From contig NZ_VCIA01000002.1 of NCBI RefSeq assembly GCF_005887555.1, forward strand, positions 1 to 49,419: a stretch of DNA of 49,419 nt, written 5' to 3'. A program made the position numbers and the translations under genes. Source of the DNA: Lentibacillus cibarius. GTDB lineage: Bacteria; Bacillota; Bacilli; Bacillales; Amphibacillaceae. The notes below the pieces were generated by a model. The model searched no databases. It had not been told where the DNA came from and saw nothing but the letters and a program-made list of their open reading frames with translations. This document shows positions 22,992-32,082 of this stretch, piece after piece (position 1 is the stretch's first letter; each line of letters begins with the position of its first letter).

Positions 22992-23582
22992 ATGGCCAAA
23001 AACGAACGGATTATCAATGTGCAGCCGTTACGAACCAAAGAGGAAATCGACGAAATGAAGCTGGCTATTAAACGAGGCAATAAAGGGGCACCCAAGCGCC
23101 CGGAGTTGGCCCAGCGTGACGTTCTGATCTTCCTTATCGGCATTAACACCGGGTTACGCGTGAATGACATCATCCGGCTGACCGTCGGTGATGTGAAGGG
23201 AAAGAATCAGTTTGTGATGTACGAAGGCAAGACGGCTAAACGACGTGAGGTCAATGTAAGCATGCTTCAGGATGAAATTGAACGCTATACAGAATGCCGA
23301 CACCCGGGCGAATCCCTGTTTAAAAGCCAAAAGGGTGACGGCCATATCACGACAACGCAGGTCTACCGAATACTGGATGATGCAGCTGACTTTCTGGGGC
23401 GTGATGATGTTGGCACGCATACCATGCGAAAAACATTTGGGTATCACCATTACAAGCAATTTAAAGACGTGGCCATTCTGCAGGAGATATTCAACCATGC
23501 CCAGCCAAGCATCACCAAGCGTTATATCGGGATCCGGAAGGATGAGATCGACGACACTTTGAACGATTTCCGATTAGGGTAA
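22992..23582 (+). CDS. Xer-like tyrosine recombinase B, 196 aa
   Basis: ATG 22992 after GGAGAGGGGAAACC. Same length, start region and catalytic set as gene A: R56, K80, H143, R146, H169, Y178. The two proteins differ by about 10%, mostly away from active residues, while about 90 bp upstream are almost identical. It sits inside a 160-bp inverted repeat. Likely acts on the adjacent inverted-repeat site. Confidence 0.85.
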   Translation: MAKNERIINVQPLRTKEEIDEMKLAIKRGNKGAPKRPELAQRDVLIFLIGINTGLRVNDIIRLTVGDVKGKNQFVMYEGKTAKRREVNVSMLQDEIERYTECRHPGESLFKSQKGDGHITTTQVYRILDDAADFLGRDDVGTHTMRKTFGYHHYKQFKDVAILQEIFNHAQPSITKRYIGIRKDEIDDTLNDFRLG

Positions 23583-24070
23583 GGGCGTCATAAGTTTTCA
23601 GGAATTAAATCTCATGGATAATCGTTATTTGGGTGTTTTTGCCCGTCCCCTCGAAAAGGTCCAATTCAAAATACTCTGACTAATTACCATGCTCTTAGAA
23701 TGTTGCAAAGATGCGGTGTTTGCCCGTTTTTTCTCAAAGGGTGGGGATCAGAGTTGCTTGAATTACAAACTAGCCTTTCAAAAAGTATACTTTTTGAAAG
23801 ATGCTTTAAACCAAGCTTTTTGCATTTCAAAAATACAACATAATTCATTTTGAAGTATTGCAAAAGGGGCGTAACCATTTTGACAAAGTTCAATTTAAAT
23901 TTGAATATTCCGAAATAGACCTTTTAGGGGCGTTAGGTAAAAACACCCTATTTATCCTTTGGGGGCTTTTGTTATGCTGTTTCTCTGTTTTTTGACGGAT
24001 AGTATGATAAAATGAAACAAAGAAAAAAGAACAAAGAAATAAGTTTCTTTTGACACAAGGAGGGCATACT
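23583..24070 (-). repeat. Right arm of the inverted repeat (23782-23941) and flanking gap
   Basis: On the minus strand, CCTAACGCCCCTAAAAGG through CTTCAAAATGAATTATGTTG to AAAGTATACTTTTT mirrors the left arm. A third, poorer copy in plus orientation starts near 23636 (TTTGCCCGTCCCCTCGAAAA). An AT-rich promoter region for the AbrB gene lies at 23990-24060. No gene seen. Confidence 0.65.
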
Positions 24071-24478
24071 ATGACTATGGATATGAATGTCATTCATAAG
24101 CATGGGAGGGAAACAAACATGGGACCTCAACCTGCCGCATCTAAACACATTCGTGTATCAGAAAAACGGCAAATTACGATTCCCAAACGTTTTTTCGAGC
24201 AATTGGGGATTGAGGAATCCCTCATTTGCGAGCTACGTGGCGATGAAATTGTGCTCCGTCCAGCTCCAACTGATGAAGATTTTTCAGAGGACATTTTGAA
24301 AGATCTCTTACAAGAGGGTTATGAAGGGGACCAACTTCTCACGGAATTTCAAAAACGCAAAGCCCAAATTCGTCCAGCTGTGGAAACGTTAATCGCCGAA
24401 GCTGATCAAGCTGCCCAACAGTTTACAGGAACAGGTGACGAAGAAACAGAATCCCTATTTGGTGATGTAAGGGAGTGA
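24071..24478 (+). CDS. AbrB-family antitoxin, third TA pair (copy B), 135 aa
   Basis: ATG 24071 after CAAGGAGGGC. Same length and layout as copy A at 16291-16698: KHIRVSEKRQITIPKRFFEQLG hairpin, CELRGDEIVLRPAP, and an identical acidic ending ETESLFGDVRE. It pairs with the toxin that follows. Carrying both copies may give cross-protection between the two replicons. Confidence 0.85.
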   Translation: MTMDMNVIHKHGRETNMGPQPAASKHIRVSEKRQITIPKRFFEQLGIEESLICELRGDEIVLRPAPTDEDFSEDILKDLLQEGYEGDQLLTEFQKRKAQIRPAVETLIAEADQAAQQFTGTGDEETESLFGDVRE

Positions 24479-24483
24479 GTTTC

Positions 24484-24780
24484 GTGTTACCCGTTACGTA
24501 TTTGAATCCAGCTAAACGTTATTTTAAAAAACTCAAAGAAAAACCACTCAAAAAACAGTTTGATCATGCTATTCAGACAATCCGGCTGAATCCCTATGCT
24601 GGAGACCTTAAGACGGGGGATTTAGCCGGTATTTATACTTACGCCATCCATTACAATGGAACGCAGTATCGGTTGGCTTACCAGATTTCCGAAAATGATG
24701 ATGGCGAACTCATTATTATCATTTTGGCCGGCAGTCGTGAAGCTTTTTACCAAACATTGAAACGGTATATGAAGGGCTAA
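24484..24780 (+). CDS. RelE/ParE-type toxin, third TA pair (copy B), 98 aa
   Basis: GTG 24484 after AAGGGAGTGA, 5 nt after the antitoxin stop; the start is equivalent to copy A. LNPAKRYFKKLKEKPLKKQFDHAI, GDLAGIYTYAIHYNGTQYRLAYQI and IILAGSREAFYQTLKRY are conserved. Plasmid-stabilising toxin by family. Confidence 0.85.
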   Translation: MLPVTYLNPAKRYFKKLKEKPLKKQFDHAIQTIRLNPYAGDLKTGDLAGIYTYAIHYNGTQYRLAYQISENDDGELIIIILAGSREAFYQTLKRYMKG

Positions 24781-24826
24781 TATTTACCTCCCCCCGCCAT
24801 TCGCCATTTATGAGAATGAAATCTGA

Positions 24827-24968
24827 TTTAATACAACTTATGTTGTGAAATGATTAATGCAACAAACATTGTCTTAAGACACCGACGTCATCTTAAGATA
24901 TTTTTACAATAAATGTTGCATGAACAGCCGCACTTGTTATACTTATATTAATACAACATTTATTGCAA
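24827..24968 (+). promoter_or_regulatory. Cluster of four ACAA/TTGT operator sites before HTH gene B
   Basis: TACAACTTATGTTGTG, GCAACAAACATTGTC, TTACAATAAATGTTGCAT and ATACAACATTTATTGCA lie within 140 bp, with a CTTAAGA...TCTTAAG inverted pair between them. The density is higher than needed for simple autorepression and resembles a centromere-like array. Confidence 0.6.
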
Positions 24969-24981
24969 AGGATGGATGACA

Positions 24982-25539
24982 ATGTATAATGTTGAGGACG
25001 CCTTTTCCCTGTTAAAAACCTACAAAATCACGACTCACATGGAAAGCGTCCGCCGATGGCTGCGGGAAGGCACCATCAAAGGAATTCCGCCTAAATCCCG
25101 CAAAGAAGGGTGGCTGATTCGGGAAGATGATCTCCTGCAGTTCATAAAATCCCGCATGCCGGATGATACCCCTGTTGTTTTATTCAATACAACAAATGAT
25201 GCAAAAGAAACAGACCGCGAGGCCATTCGGGCTGAGATGTGGTGGGAATTAGTAGGGAAAAACATATTTGAGGATGTTCTGGACGTAAAAAAAGCCCACG
25301 TGCGTGATGCTGTGGCGCATATGGGGCTGTCCAAAGCGTTTGAAACCTACGCATGGGAAAGTATCCGTGAGCATAAACGAGGGTATGCCACTCCCAGAAT
25401 TCCCTATTTACTGGACGCTGCCTTGTTTGACGGTCGGCGCATTTTGCTGGATACGACCTACGAAAGCAAAGACGAACAGATTATGTTTGCGGTGCTGGAG
25501 TACCTGCGTCAAAAGAAGATAAAGCCATTTAAAACCTAA
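24982..25539 (+). CDS. HTH DNA-binding protein B, 185 aa
   Basis: ATG 24982, 8 nt after AAAGGATGG; an ATG 6 nt earlier is too close to the ribosome site. About 80% identical to HTH protein A and equal in length. HTH: AFSLLKTYKITTHMESVRRWLREGTIKGIPPKSRKEGWLI; later EMWWELVGKNIFEDVLDVKK and GYATPRIPYLLDAALFDGRR. Followed by another palindrome (TACAACAATTATTGTA at 25541). It probably binds these sites to regulate itself and perhaps plasmid maintenance. Confidence 0.65.
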   Translation: MYNVEDAFSLLKTYKITTHMESVRRWLREGTIKGIPPKSRKEGWLIREDDLLQFIKSRMPDDTPVVLFNTTNDAKETDREAIRAEMWWELVGKNIFEDVLDVKKAHVRDAVAHMGLSKAFETYAWESIREHKRGYATPRIPYLLDAALFDGRRILLDTTYESKDEQIMFAVLEYLRQKKIKPFKT

Positions 25540-25649
25540 TACAACAATTATTGTATTAATACTTCTAGGGAAGGTGATATTCTCATTCTCCTGCAATCCT
25601 TTCTGGTCACCTGTGAAAAAGACAAAAAAGGATTTTTATGTGGCTTCTG

Positions 25650-25817
25650 TTTATTCATAATGTTCTTCAAACAAATAGGTATGTATCACTTAAACAACCT
25701 AATTAACAAGGTCATTCGGTGCCTTTTCTACAATGCGTTCCTGTCTTTTTTCCAAGCTAAATTTTTGATTAGATTACTAATGATGATTCCCTCGGAAAGT
25801 GATTTATACATCCTGTA
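25650..25817 (-). pseudogene. mazF remnant (3' end only)
   Basis: Collinear with the last about 45 codons of mazF at 13013-13160, then jumps after TGATGATTCCCTC to DNA matching the region upstream of mazE near 13675. A deletion removed mazE and most of mazF from this paralogous segment and left a scar. Confidence 0.8.
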
Positions 25818-25861
25818 ATAAGAAGGCTTTTATAAAGCCGTTTTAAAGGGGTTACAAAACG

Positions 25862-26104
25862 TTTTTTTAATTCAGGTATGAAAGGTCTATTAGTCTATTA
25901 AAAACCACTGTGCGCTTTCTGTGTATTTCATAAGGATGCTAGTGTTTAATGGCATGGTTTTTACAAATCTATCACAACCAAAAAAATGATCTTGTTATTT
26001 ATCCATAAGCCCCTGCAGGAAACCCATGTTAAACGCTGTTATTTTTGTGAAAAAATCACTGCGTATAAATGGGTACTCGCTTTTGACTCGAGTGATTTTT
26101 CTTA
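25862..26104 (-). repeat. R3c and inverted R2c
   Basis: R3c (25862-25921, plus orientation; TTCAGGTATGAAAGGTCTATT...CACTGTGCG). R2c at 26006-26104 reads on the minus strand: ACTCGAGTCAAAAGCGAGT, then CCCATTTATACGCAGTG...ATGGG and CTGCAGGGGCTTA. R2c has lost the inner stem seen in R2a and R2b. No gene in 25818-26214. Confidence 0.55.
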
Positions 26105-26214
26105 GCTAAAGGTGGTATTTATATGTGCTGGTTTTTTCATGCAATGGTTCATGATGGCTTGTTATCATGGGAGAAATAATGCTATGATTGACGTATAAGA
26201 CTATTGTTTTTAAG

Positions 26215-27016
26215 CTGCTATGGAAGCAGACGTCGTCACCCCTTCACTTGAGAAGGAGATTCGGCATAAGGATAAGGCTTCCATGAACTCTCGTTTTAGG
26301 GAGAAGATGGATTGGACGGTACTGGTAACTCCGTCACAAAAGTCGCGTTTGCGCCTTGGGCTAATAATCTGAGGATCGTTGAAACAGGCAAAGGTTTATT
26401 TAAAAATAGAAGTGGCGTGTGTCGTTTTCAAATGGGTGTCCTATGTTTGGCTGGCAACGTGCAATAACCCGCCAGTAACCGCTAGGGTTGATAGGGCTGA
26501 CAAGAGAATGGTTCAAAGGCAATCGAGCGTCTAACGACGGTCGATATTTTTATTCTTAAAAGACAATTAAAAAGGCGAACACGTAAAGCAAGGACGATAC
26601 TCAGCCCGTCGTTGCTCATTTTGTGTTCCAAACAGGAAAAGGAGGTCCATTTAAAAAGGAGACAGGCTGATTAACATAGATTGTTTCGCTGTGTTGCTCT
26701 TGGGTTGGGAAGAGCAACATGGTAAGTGGCAAATGAGCTGGGCTGCCAGCTGCATGCACCCGCATGATATTTGCCATTGGTACAGGGCAACATGCCCACT
26801 CGCAAGAGAATGTACCAGCAGAGCACTCATCATTCATGTCATATGCACGCATACCGTTATGCTTCGTCCGGGGCCTGTCTCTTTGTCTATGATTCAGGCA
26901 AAGAGACAGGCCCCGGCAACCTCGAATAAGAGCCATCGTTACGAGGGCTGCGCCCGGATTGTTTGTCCGGGGATGGCCCGAGGACGACGATGGTTGCCGT
27001 CGTCCGGGGTATGTCT
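26215..27016 (+). ncRNA. Structured leader A: candidate large non-coding RNA (complete)
   Basis: The counterpart of leader B (16858-17665). Blocks such as AAAGTCGCGTTTGCGCC...GGGCTAATAATCT and CATTTTGTGTTCCAAACAGG are nearly invariant. Hairpins: 26693-26718 (9-bp stem, GGGTTGGG loop), AGCTGG/CCAGCT, CATGC/GCATG. The 3' domain has an 18-bp stem (26868-26885 with 26899-26916) that shares TCTCTTTG with leader B but differs outside it with matching changes on both arms. GGCAACC/GGTTGCC and CCTCG/CGAGG close the domain. It ends GTCCGGGGTATGTC then a T run. A weak promoter (TTGTTA...TATGAT) lies near 26159-26188. Confidence 0.68.
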
Positions 27017-27177
27017 TTTTTGATAGAGTCAAAGTTTCTATGCATTCACAAGCTTTTTAAACACCCTTTGTGAAGATTCTATTTTCAATAGGATGTTTCC
27101 TATTTACTTGATTTCAGAAACGCTCACAATAGATTTGTGTTGATTATGGGACCATTTATGACAAAAGGAGAGATATT

Positions 27178-28131
27178 ATGTCAGAGAAACCAAAAGGTAA
27201 ATCTCCGATTCAGGCACAGGCAGACAAGTTATTTAAGCATACACGGTCAGGTTCCTATGGAACCCGTGCCAGATATCGGGGCAGCTGCAAGCAATTTTTA
27301 TCGTTTGTCCACGAGGCATTTAAGATGAAAAATCTGCGCAATCTGCAGGATAAGCACGTGGTAGCGTTTATCCAAGCAAGGCAGGAAGCCGGCGTCGCAA
27401 CCAAAACGATACGCAATGATCTGGGGGCGATACGCTACCTGCATGATATGGTTCCTCATGCCAAACATGAACTGGCTTCCAATAATGAGCTGGAAAAGCA
27501 GCATGGGATTGAACTCGATTCGGAAGCAAAAGGGGATCGTTCCTGGACAAATGAAGAATATAACAATATGTATGCTTTTGCGGATAAACAAAGCCGGGGA
27601 GATGGGACTGAACAACGGACAGCTTGTGATGGGCGGGATACAATGGTTTTAAGTCGTACCATGGGACTGCGGGTGGCGGAAGCCGTGGCCATGCACCGTT
27701 CACAGGCTGAAAACGCCCTCCGGACGGGAATTTATCACGTCAAAAACGAAGCAAAGAACGGCAAACATCGGCAAGTGCCCCTTTCCCAAGAAGCGAAGAA
27801 CGTGCTGACCGAGCGTCTGCGGACGGTGGAACGTGGTGAAAAAATATTTGTGCAACCGACTGAAAAAACCCATCATGCGATCAATCGAATTGAGAAATAC
27901 CTCGGTCGGCACCGGGAAAACGTCGAGACGCAGGAAGGACGGGAAAGGCGTTCCCATGATGATGGCTATAACAAACTCACGTTTCATGGCCTGCGTTATA
28001 ACTATGTGCAGGACCGGATGAATCGGGAGATGCTGCATGGCCGTCGTTTCCGGGAAGCAGCAGCTATGGTCACCAAAGAGGTCGGGCATGAGAGGATTAA
28101 TGTCATAAATACGTATTTGGGAAAAACATAA
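27178..28131 (+). CDS. Tyrosine recombinase A, 317 aa (intact copy)
   Basis: ATG after ACAAAAGGAGAGATATT. Core-binding N-terminal region (about 10-100; LFKHTRSGSYGTRARYRGSCKQF, LRNLQDKHVVAFIQARQ) and catalytic domain with R165 (TMGLRVAEAVA), the lysine hairpin near 193-201, H270 and R273 (FHGLRYNYVQ), H304 (VGHERINVI) and Tyr313. It resembles integrases found beside rep on Bacillaceae plasmids; substrates are unknown, possibly the long hairpin of the leader or a res-like site for multimer resolution. It is preceded by 160 nt of AT-rich DNA after leader A. Confidence 0.9.
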   Translation: MSEKPKGKSPIQAQADKLFKHTRSGSYGTRARYRGSCKQFLSFVHEAFKMKNLRNLQDKHVVAFIQARQEAGVATKTIRNDLGAIRYLHDMVPHAKHELASNNELEKQHGIELDSEAKGDRSWTNEEYNNMYAFADKQSRGDGTEQRTACDGRDTMVLSRTMGLRVAEAVAMHRSQAENALRTGIYHVKNEAKNGKHRQVPLSQEAKNVLTERLRTVERGEKIFVQPTEKTHHAINRIEKYLGRHRENVETQEGRERRSHDDGYNKLTFHGLRYNYVQDRMNREMLHGRRFREAAAMVTKEVGHERINVINTYLGKT

Positions 28132-28186
28132 CTCTTGTTAATGTGTTTGGATGGGTTAAGGATGATGAAATAAATGATTGTTTCCC

Positions 28187-28390
28187 CGCGCGTACGCGCG
28201 CGAGATATTTATTTTTATAATACTTTATTACCTTTATTACCTTGTCGGCATTTTTTAGGTTGTCATATCAGAGGGTATAGCGATTTACTGTAATTTTTAC
28301 CCCCCGATACTGTAATTTTTACCCCCCGATACTGTAATTTTTACCCCCTTTTACCTGTAATATATTGATTTTTACATTATATTAATGTAA
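28187..28390 (+). repeat. Replication origin A (second pass)
   Basis: Same as 1562-1766: CG tract at 28187-28202, iterons at 28287, 28309 and 28331, inverted repeat TTACATTA/TAATGTAA at 28372-28390. Confidence 0.85.
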
Positions 28391-28444
28391 TTTATTTAAA
28401 AGAGGAATTACATATCAGGCGTAGTTAGATATGGAGGTCGTATT

Positions 28445-29437
28445 TTGGGTAGGAACAGTAAAACTGAACACTTAATTGATTATTCGAACACAATCAAAAA
28501 AAGCAATGAGTTATCGATGGCAAAACTGAATCAGGGATTGACATTAAATCAAATGCAGTTGTTGGCTTATGCGATCTTTTCCACACAACAAAATGGAAAA
28601 ACGGAATTCAGGAAGTATGAATTCCAAGATAAGTTTGGAATAAAAGATTATAAAACAGATGACGCTTATGAGGATAGCGATAAAGTTTCTACTCTTAGAT
28701 TCAGCACTCAAGATTTAGAAAATGATAAATTCAGCTTTACCAATGTTTTTAGTTCTATTGAATATGAGAATGGTCACTTCACATTTGAATGGAATAAAAA
28801 AATGATTCCTTATATTCTGGAGCTGAAAAAGAAGTACGTATTGACGGATTTGACCATTACTTCCAATTTTAAAAGTGGGTTCAGCTGGATTTTATATGAT
28901 TATTTGAAAGCGCATTATGGTTACTGGCATAAGGAAATATCTAAAGATGCCTTGATGAATTTATTTGCAGTAGAGGATAAGAAATCATATCAAAAAAGTA
29001 CCGCGTTATTTAAAAATGCAGTGTTGAATATTGCTATTAGTGAAATAAACGAATTCACAGAGTTGGAAGCATGGTATACCCAAACGAAAATAGGCAATAA
29101 AATAACAGGATTCACGCTGCACTGGTCCACTGACAAACAGGTTGCAGGGGCAACAGATAAACAAATATCCCTATTGCGCGAAATTCATGATGAAGTGGAG
29201 AGAAGAATGTTTGATTATCTTGCTTTGGAAAATTCAAAGAACCGGGATATGGCCAGAACATACATCATTAGAATCAAGGACATAGATCGACAGGTAAATG
29301 AAACATTAACATCAAAACAAGCAAATGAATTTATTCAGGAAGAAAAAGAATTGTACGGGTATCTGCAAGATCTTCTTGAAAATGACGGACAGGAAAGAGA
29401 CACATCCGTTTATTATAACTGGCTGGAAGAGGACTGA
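28445..29437 (+). CDS. Rep A replication initiator (Rep_3 family), 330 aa (intact copy)
   Basis: TTG start 28445, 8 nt after GGAGG. Two winged helices: SNELSMAKLNQGLTLNQMQLL (about 15-40) and the second domain around SNFKSGFSWILYDYLKAHYG and STALFKNAVLNIAISEINE. The C-terminal region ATDKQISLLREIHDEVERRMF is almost the same as in Rep B, while the middle, which should read the iterons, differs more. That fits the different iteron sequences at the two origins. It starts theta replication of replicon A. Confidence 0.93.
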   Translation: MGRNSKTEHLIDYSNTIKKSNELSMAKLNQGLTLNQMQLLAYAIFSTQQNGKTEFRKYEFQDKFGIKDYKTDDAYEDSDKVSTLRFSTQDLENDKFSFTNVFSSIEYENGHFTFEWNKKMIPYILELKKKYVLTDLTITSNFKSGFSWILYDYLKAHYGYWHKEISKDALMNLFAVEDKKSYQKSTALFKNAVLNIAISEINEFTELEAWYTQTKIGNKITGFTLHWSTDKQVAGATDKQISLLREIHDEVERRMFDYLALENSKNRDMARTYIIRIKDIDRQVNETLTSKQANEFIQEEKELYGYLQDLLENDGQERDTSVYYNWLEED

Positions 29438-29520
29438 GTATATACATACTCCATATAGAAAGATTATATTGCCATTTTATCCTGTTTTTTAATAGGTTGC
29501 GAGTGTACCAATACAATAAA

Positions 29521-29653
29521 AAGCATGTGCCACGTGTACGCCAACCTGTATGCCAGATGTACGCCATCGTAATAAAAAATGTCCCTGCGGAAAAACAGGC
29601 TCTGCCTAGTTTCCCCAGCTTTTGTGGGGACAATTTCTCCTTATCCTGTTCAA
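29521..29653 (+). repeat. Repeat R1a (second pass)
   Basis: Identical to 2896-3028. Confidence 0.6.
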
Positions 29654-29780
29654 TATTTTATTCCCTGTTTTTAGCAGTAGTTGGAAGACAATTCTATCTT
29701 GAAGATAGTATGGTTAGCTTAAAGCTATTTTAAAGCATTTTCAGAGCGTTTTTAACGTTATATAGTGTTTTGGTCATGCA

Positions 29781-29823
29781 ATCAATTGAAAGCACTTACA
29801 GATGCTTTCAATTGATTTTTTTG
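29781..29823 (+). terminator. rep A terminator (second pass)
   Basis: 14-bp perfect stem plus seven T, identical to 3156-3198. Confidence 0.8.
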
Positions 29824-29897
29824 GTGCATTTCTATCCAATAAACGTCTTTTAGTGATGCAGCATAAAAGAAACAGTTTTTTAAGTATGGCAGGGAAC

Positions 29898-29986
29898 AAT
29901 CACTCGAGTTAGAAGCGAGTGCCCATTTATACGCAGTGGTTTAAACTGCTGTAAAAAATGGGTTTCCTTCAGGGGCTTAAAAGTTA
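29898..29986 (+). repeat. Repeat R2a (second pass)
   Basis: Identical to 3273-3361. Confidence 0.6.
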
Positions 29987-30185
29987 GAAAAGAGCATAAG
30001 GGAATAAGGTGGACCCCATCGTCAAGACACAAATTTTATAAAAATAAGGTGGGGTTATCATTGTTTTCCCTTTCCCATCTTACTAACCAGCTCTTTCCTG
30101 TGTCAGGTTCTGTCAAGGGCGTATTTCCCCTTGACAGGTTCTGGCACAGGAAAGATAATTGCGCCAAGATGGAAAGGATAACGGA

Positions 30186-30389
30186 CTATCTGAAATAAAT
30201 AGATGCTGGTGTTTGATAATCTAATGATTGATGAGGCCGTTCATGATTATAAAGGTTCATGTAGTCTCTTATATTGCTTCTGGCTGCTCTTGGGGAGCCA
30301 TAGTCTTTTAAATAGACTTCTTCGTACTTAAGGCTTCTCCAAAAGCGTTCGATCATGATATTATCCAATGCCCGGCCTCTTGAGTCCAT
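30186..30389 (-). pseudogene. IS3 orfB 3' fragment (second pass)
   Basis: Same as 3561-3764; carries the catalytic glutamate region, cut off from the rest by the nested element. Confidence 0.88.
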
Positions 30390-30403
30390 GCTGATCTGTA
30401 TGG

Positions 30404-32082
30404 AGTATGTGTCAATCTTTTCTCGATGTGGTTGTCACACCAATATATTTGGCACTCTATTTTTGTACACGTTTTCCGGCTACCGCGCTGTCGCTTGGTG
30501 GCCTGCATGTTTTCGTCACGTTCCAAAACCCGGAACCTGACAAAAACATGCAGGGTATTACCTAAAACTCTTCATCAAGTTTCCTATCGCTGATGAATGG
30601 GCTGTATATAAACTGATGGAACCTTCTTTTGCGCCAATCGATGGGCGTGTTGGCTGATTCAAATACTCCGTCATGCGAACGGTCTTTTCAACGTCTCGCT
30701 GCTTGCGTGCGCTTCGTTTTTGGGATGTGAGATAAACATCCCGCAACGTGTTATTGAGGATACCCTGTTTTACTTTCACCATAGCTTCACTGCCTTCTAC
30801 GCTCCAATGCATCCCCCGTCTTTTCATCCGGAAAGAAACGCGACGCTGATTGGATTCCATAGCCCCTAAGCCTCGTGCGTCTTCTGGCGGGTCTTCCACT
30901 TTCTCACGCCAGTCAAAAATACGATCCCAATTGTGCTGAATGTAAGTTCGAAAACCGTTTACCTTTTCTACCTGTTTTGCGTTTTCCAGGGTACTTTCGT
31001 ATGTATCCAGCCAAAGTATGAACTGTTGCCAATCGTGTTGTTTTAACGCTTTTCTTATCCCGTCCTTAAATTCACTCTTTTCACCGCCTAATGCCCGATT
31101 TAACGCCTGAGCTACATGGTAAGCGTCAAGTTGATTCAACACGGGATAACGGGACTGGGAAAAGGCTTCCTGGAACCGTTCAGCTGTGTAGCCCTGCCCG
31201 CCATCACTATTTGTCACAACCTGCGTATTCTCCAGCGAATAACCATGGGCCGCATATGACTGCACCTCTTTCCAAAAGTCATCAGTCGGCTTCGTTGTCA
31301 TGATTACGTGTTGATTGCTGAGTGAGACCCGTTTGCCATTTTTGACCCAGCCTTCATGCATAATCGCATGCCGGACCTCATGGCTTTTCTTTTTCTTTGT
31401 AGAACGGACAAAAACGCCATCTGCCTCTGTATATAAATAGTCAACTTCTTTTCCCTCCGGAAGGGACGCTGCTTCCTCCAGTTCAGCCGCCAGTTCCACA
31501 TCAGCCTGGGACTGCGCATCTCCAACACGCTTCACGATACTCCCGACTGTTTGATGACTCATCGTTACGGGGGTCCATTCCTTCAAAGTTTGGACTGATG
31601 CACGATACGTGCTCTCACTAGCCAATTCAGCCACTTTTACCTCCGTCAGGGGACTGTATCGTTGACTTTTCCGAAGACCAGCCCACTCATCAAAGGGATA
31701 GTGAGAATCACCTTTCAGGTCATGCATTAATGTATGCCGAAAACGAACTGCCCCAAACGTGAATTGAACCGTTTTCCAATCTTCACGCTCGACAGTCCAG
31801 CCCAACTTCTGTTTCTCAGCTTTAATCACCTTATTAATCTGTGTGAACACTTCCCCCATCTGGGAAGCAAACACCTCATACATATAGAGTCGAATGCTTT
31901 CTTCCAAATCAACTAAGTTGTTTGTTTCCTTTATTAATGCGTATAATCTTGATATAATAGTTTCCATGAGAAGGCCTCTTTCGAAATGTATTTGCCCGTC
32001 AAAGCATACATTTATGATAGAGTGCCTTCTCTTTTTTGACTAGAAAATTGCCTCAGGTGGCCCCGAGAATTATTTTACACAT
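30404..32082 (-). mobile_element. ISLre2-family element (second pass)
   Basis: Same as 3779-5457, flanked by the repeated ATCTGTATGG. Confidence 0.85.
30558..31967 (-). CDS. ISLre2-family transposase (second pass), 469 aa
   Basis: Identical protein to that at 3933-5342, which is described in full. That both passes are intact and identical in the middle of the contig supports the reading that defects elsewhere come from sequence error. Confidence 0.9.
   Translation of the reverse strand: METIISRLYALIKETNNLVDLEESIRLYMYEVFASQMGEVFTQINKVIKAEKQKLGWTVEREDWKTVQFTFGAVRFRHTLMHDLKGDSHYPFDEWAGLRKSQRYSPLTEVKVAELASESTYRASVQTLKEWTPVTMSHQTVGSIVKRVGDAQSQADVELAAELEEAASLPEGKEVDYLYTEADGVFVRSTKKKKSHEVRHAIMHEGWVKNGKRVSLSNQHVIMTTKPTDDFWKEVQSYAAHGYSLENTQVVTNSDGGQGYTAERFQEAFSQSRYPVLNQLDAYHVAQALNRALGGEKSEFKDGIRKALKQHDWQQFILWLDTYESTLENAKQVEKVNGFRTYIQHNWDRIFDWREKVEDPPEDARGLGAMESNQRRVSFRMKRRGMHWSVEGSEAMVKVKQGILNNTLRDVYLTSQKRSARKQRDVEKTVRMTEYLNQPTRPSIGAKEGSISLYTAHSSAIGNLMKSFR

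Noticed and set aside
26691..27023. 110-aa open frame across leader A (and the 73-405 version)
   Set aside because: No ribosome site, not conserved in leader B, and it crosses hairpins whose changes follow base pairing rather than codons.
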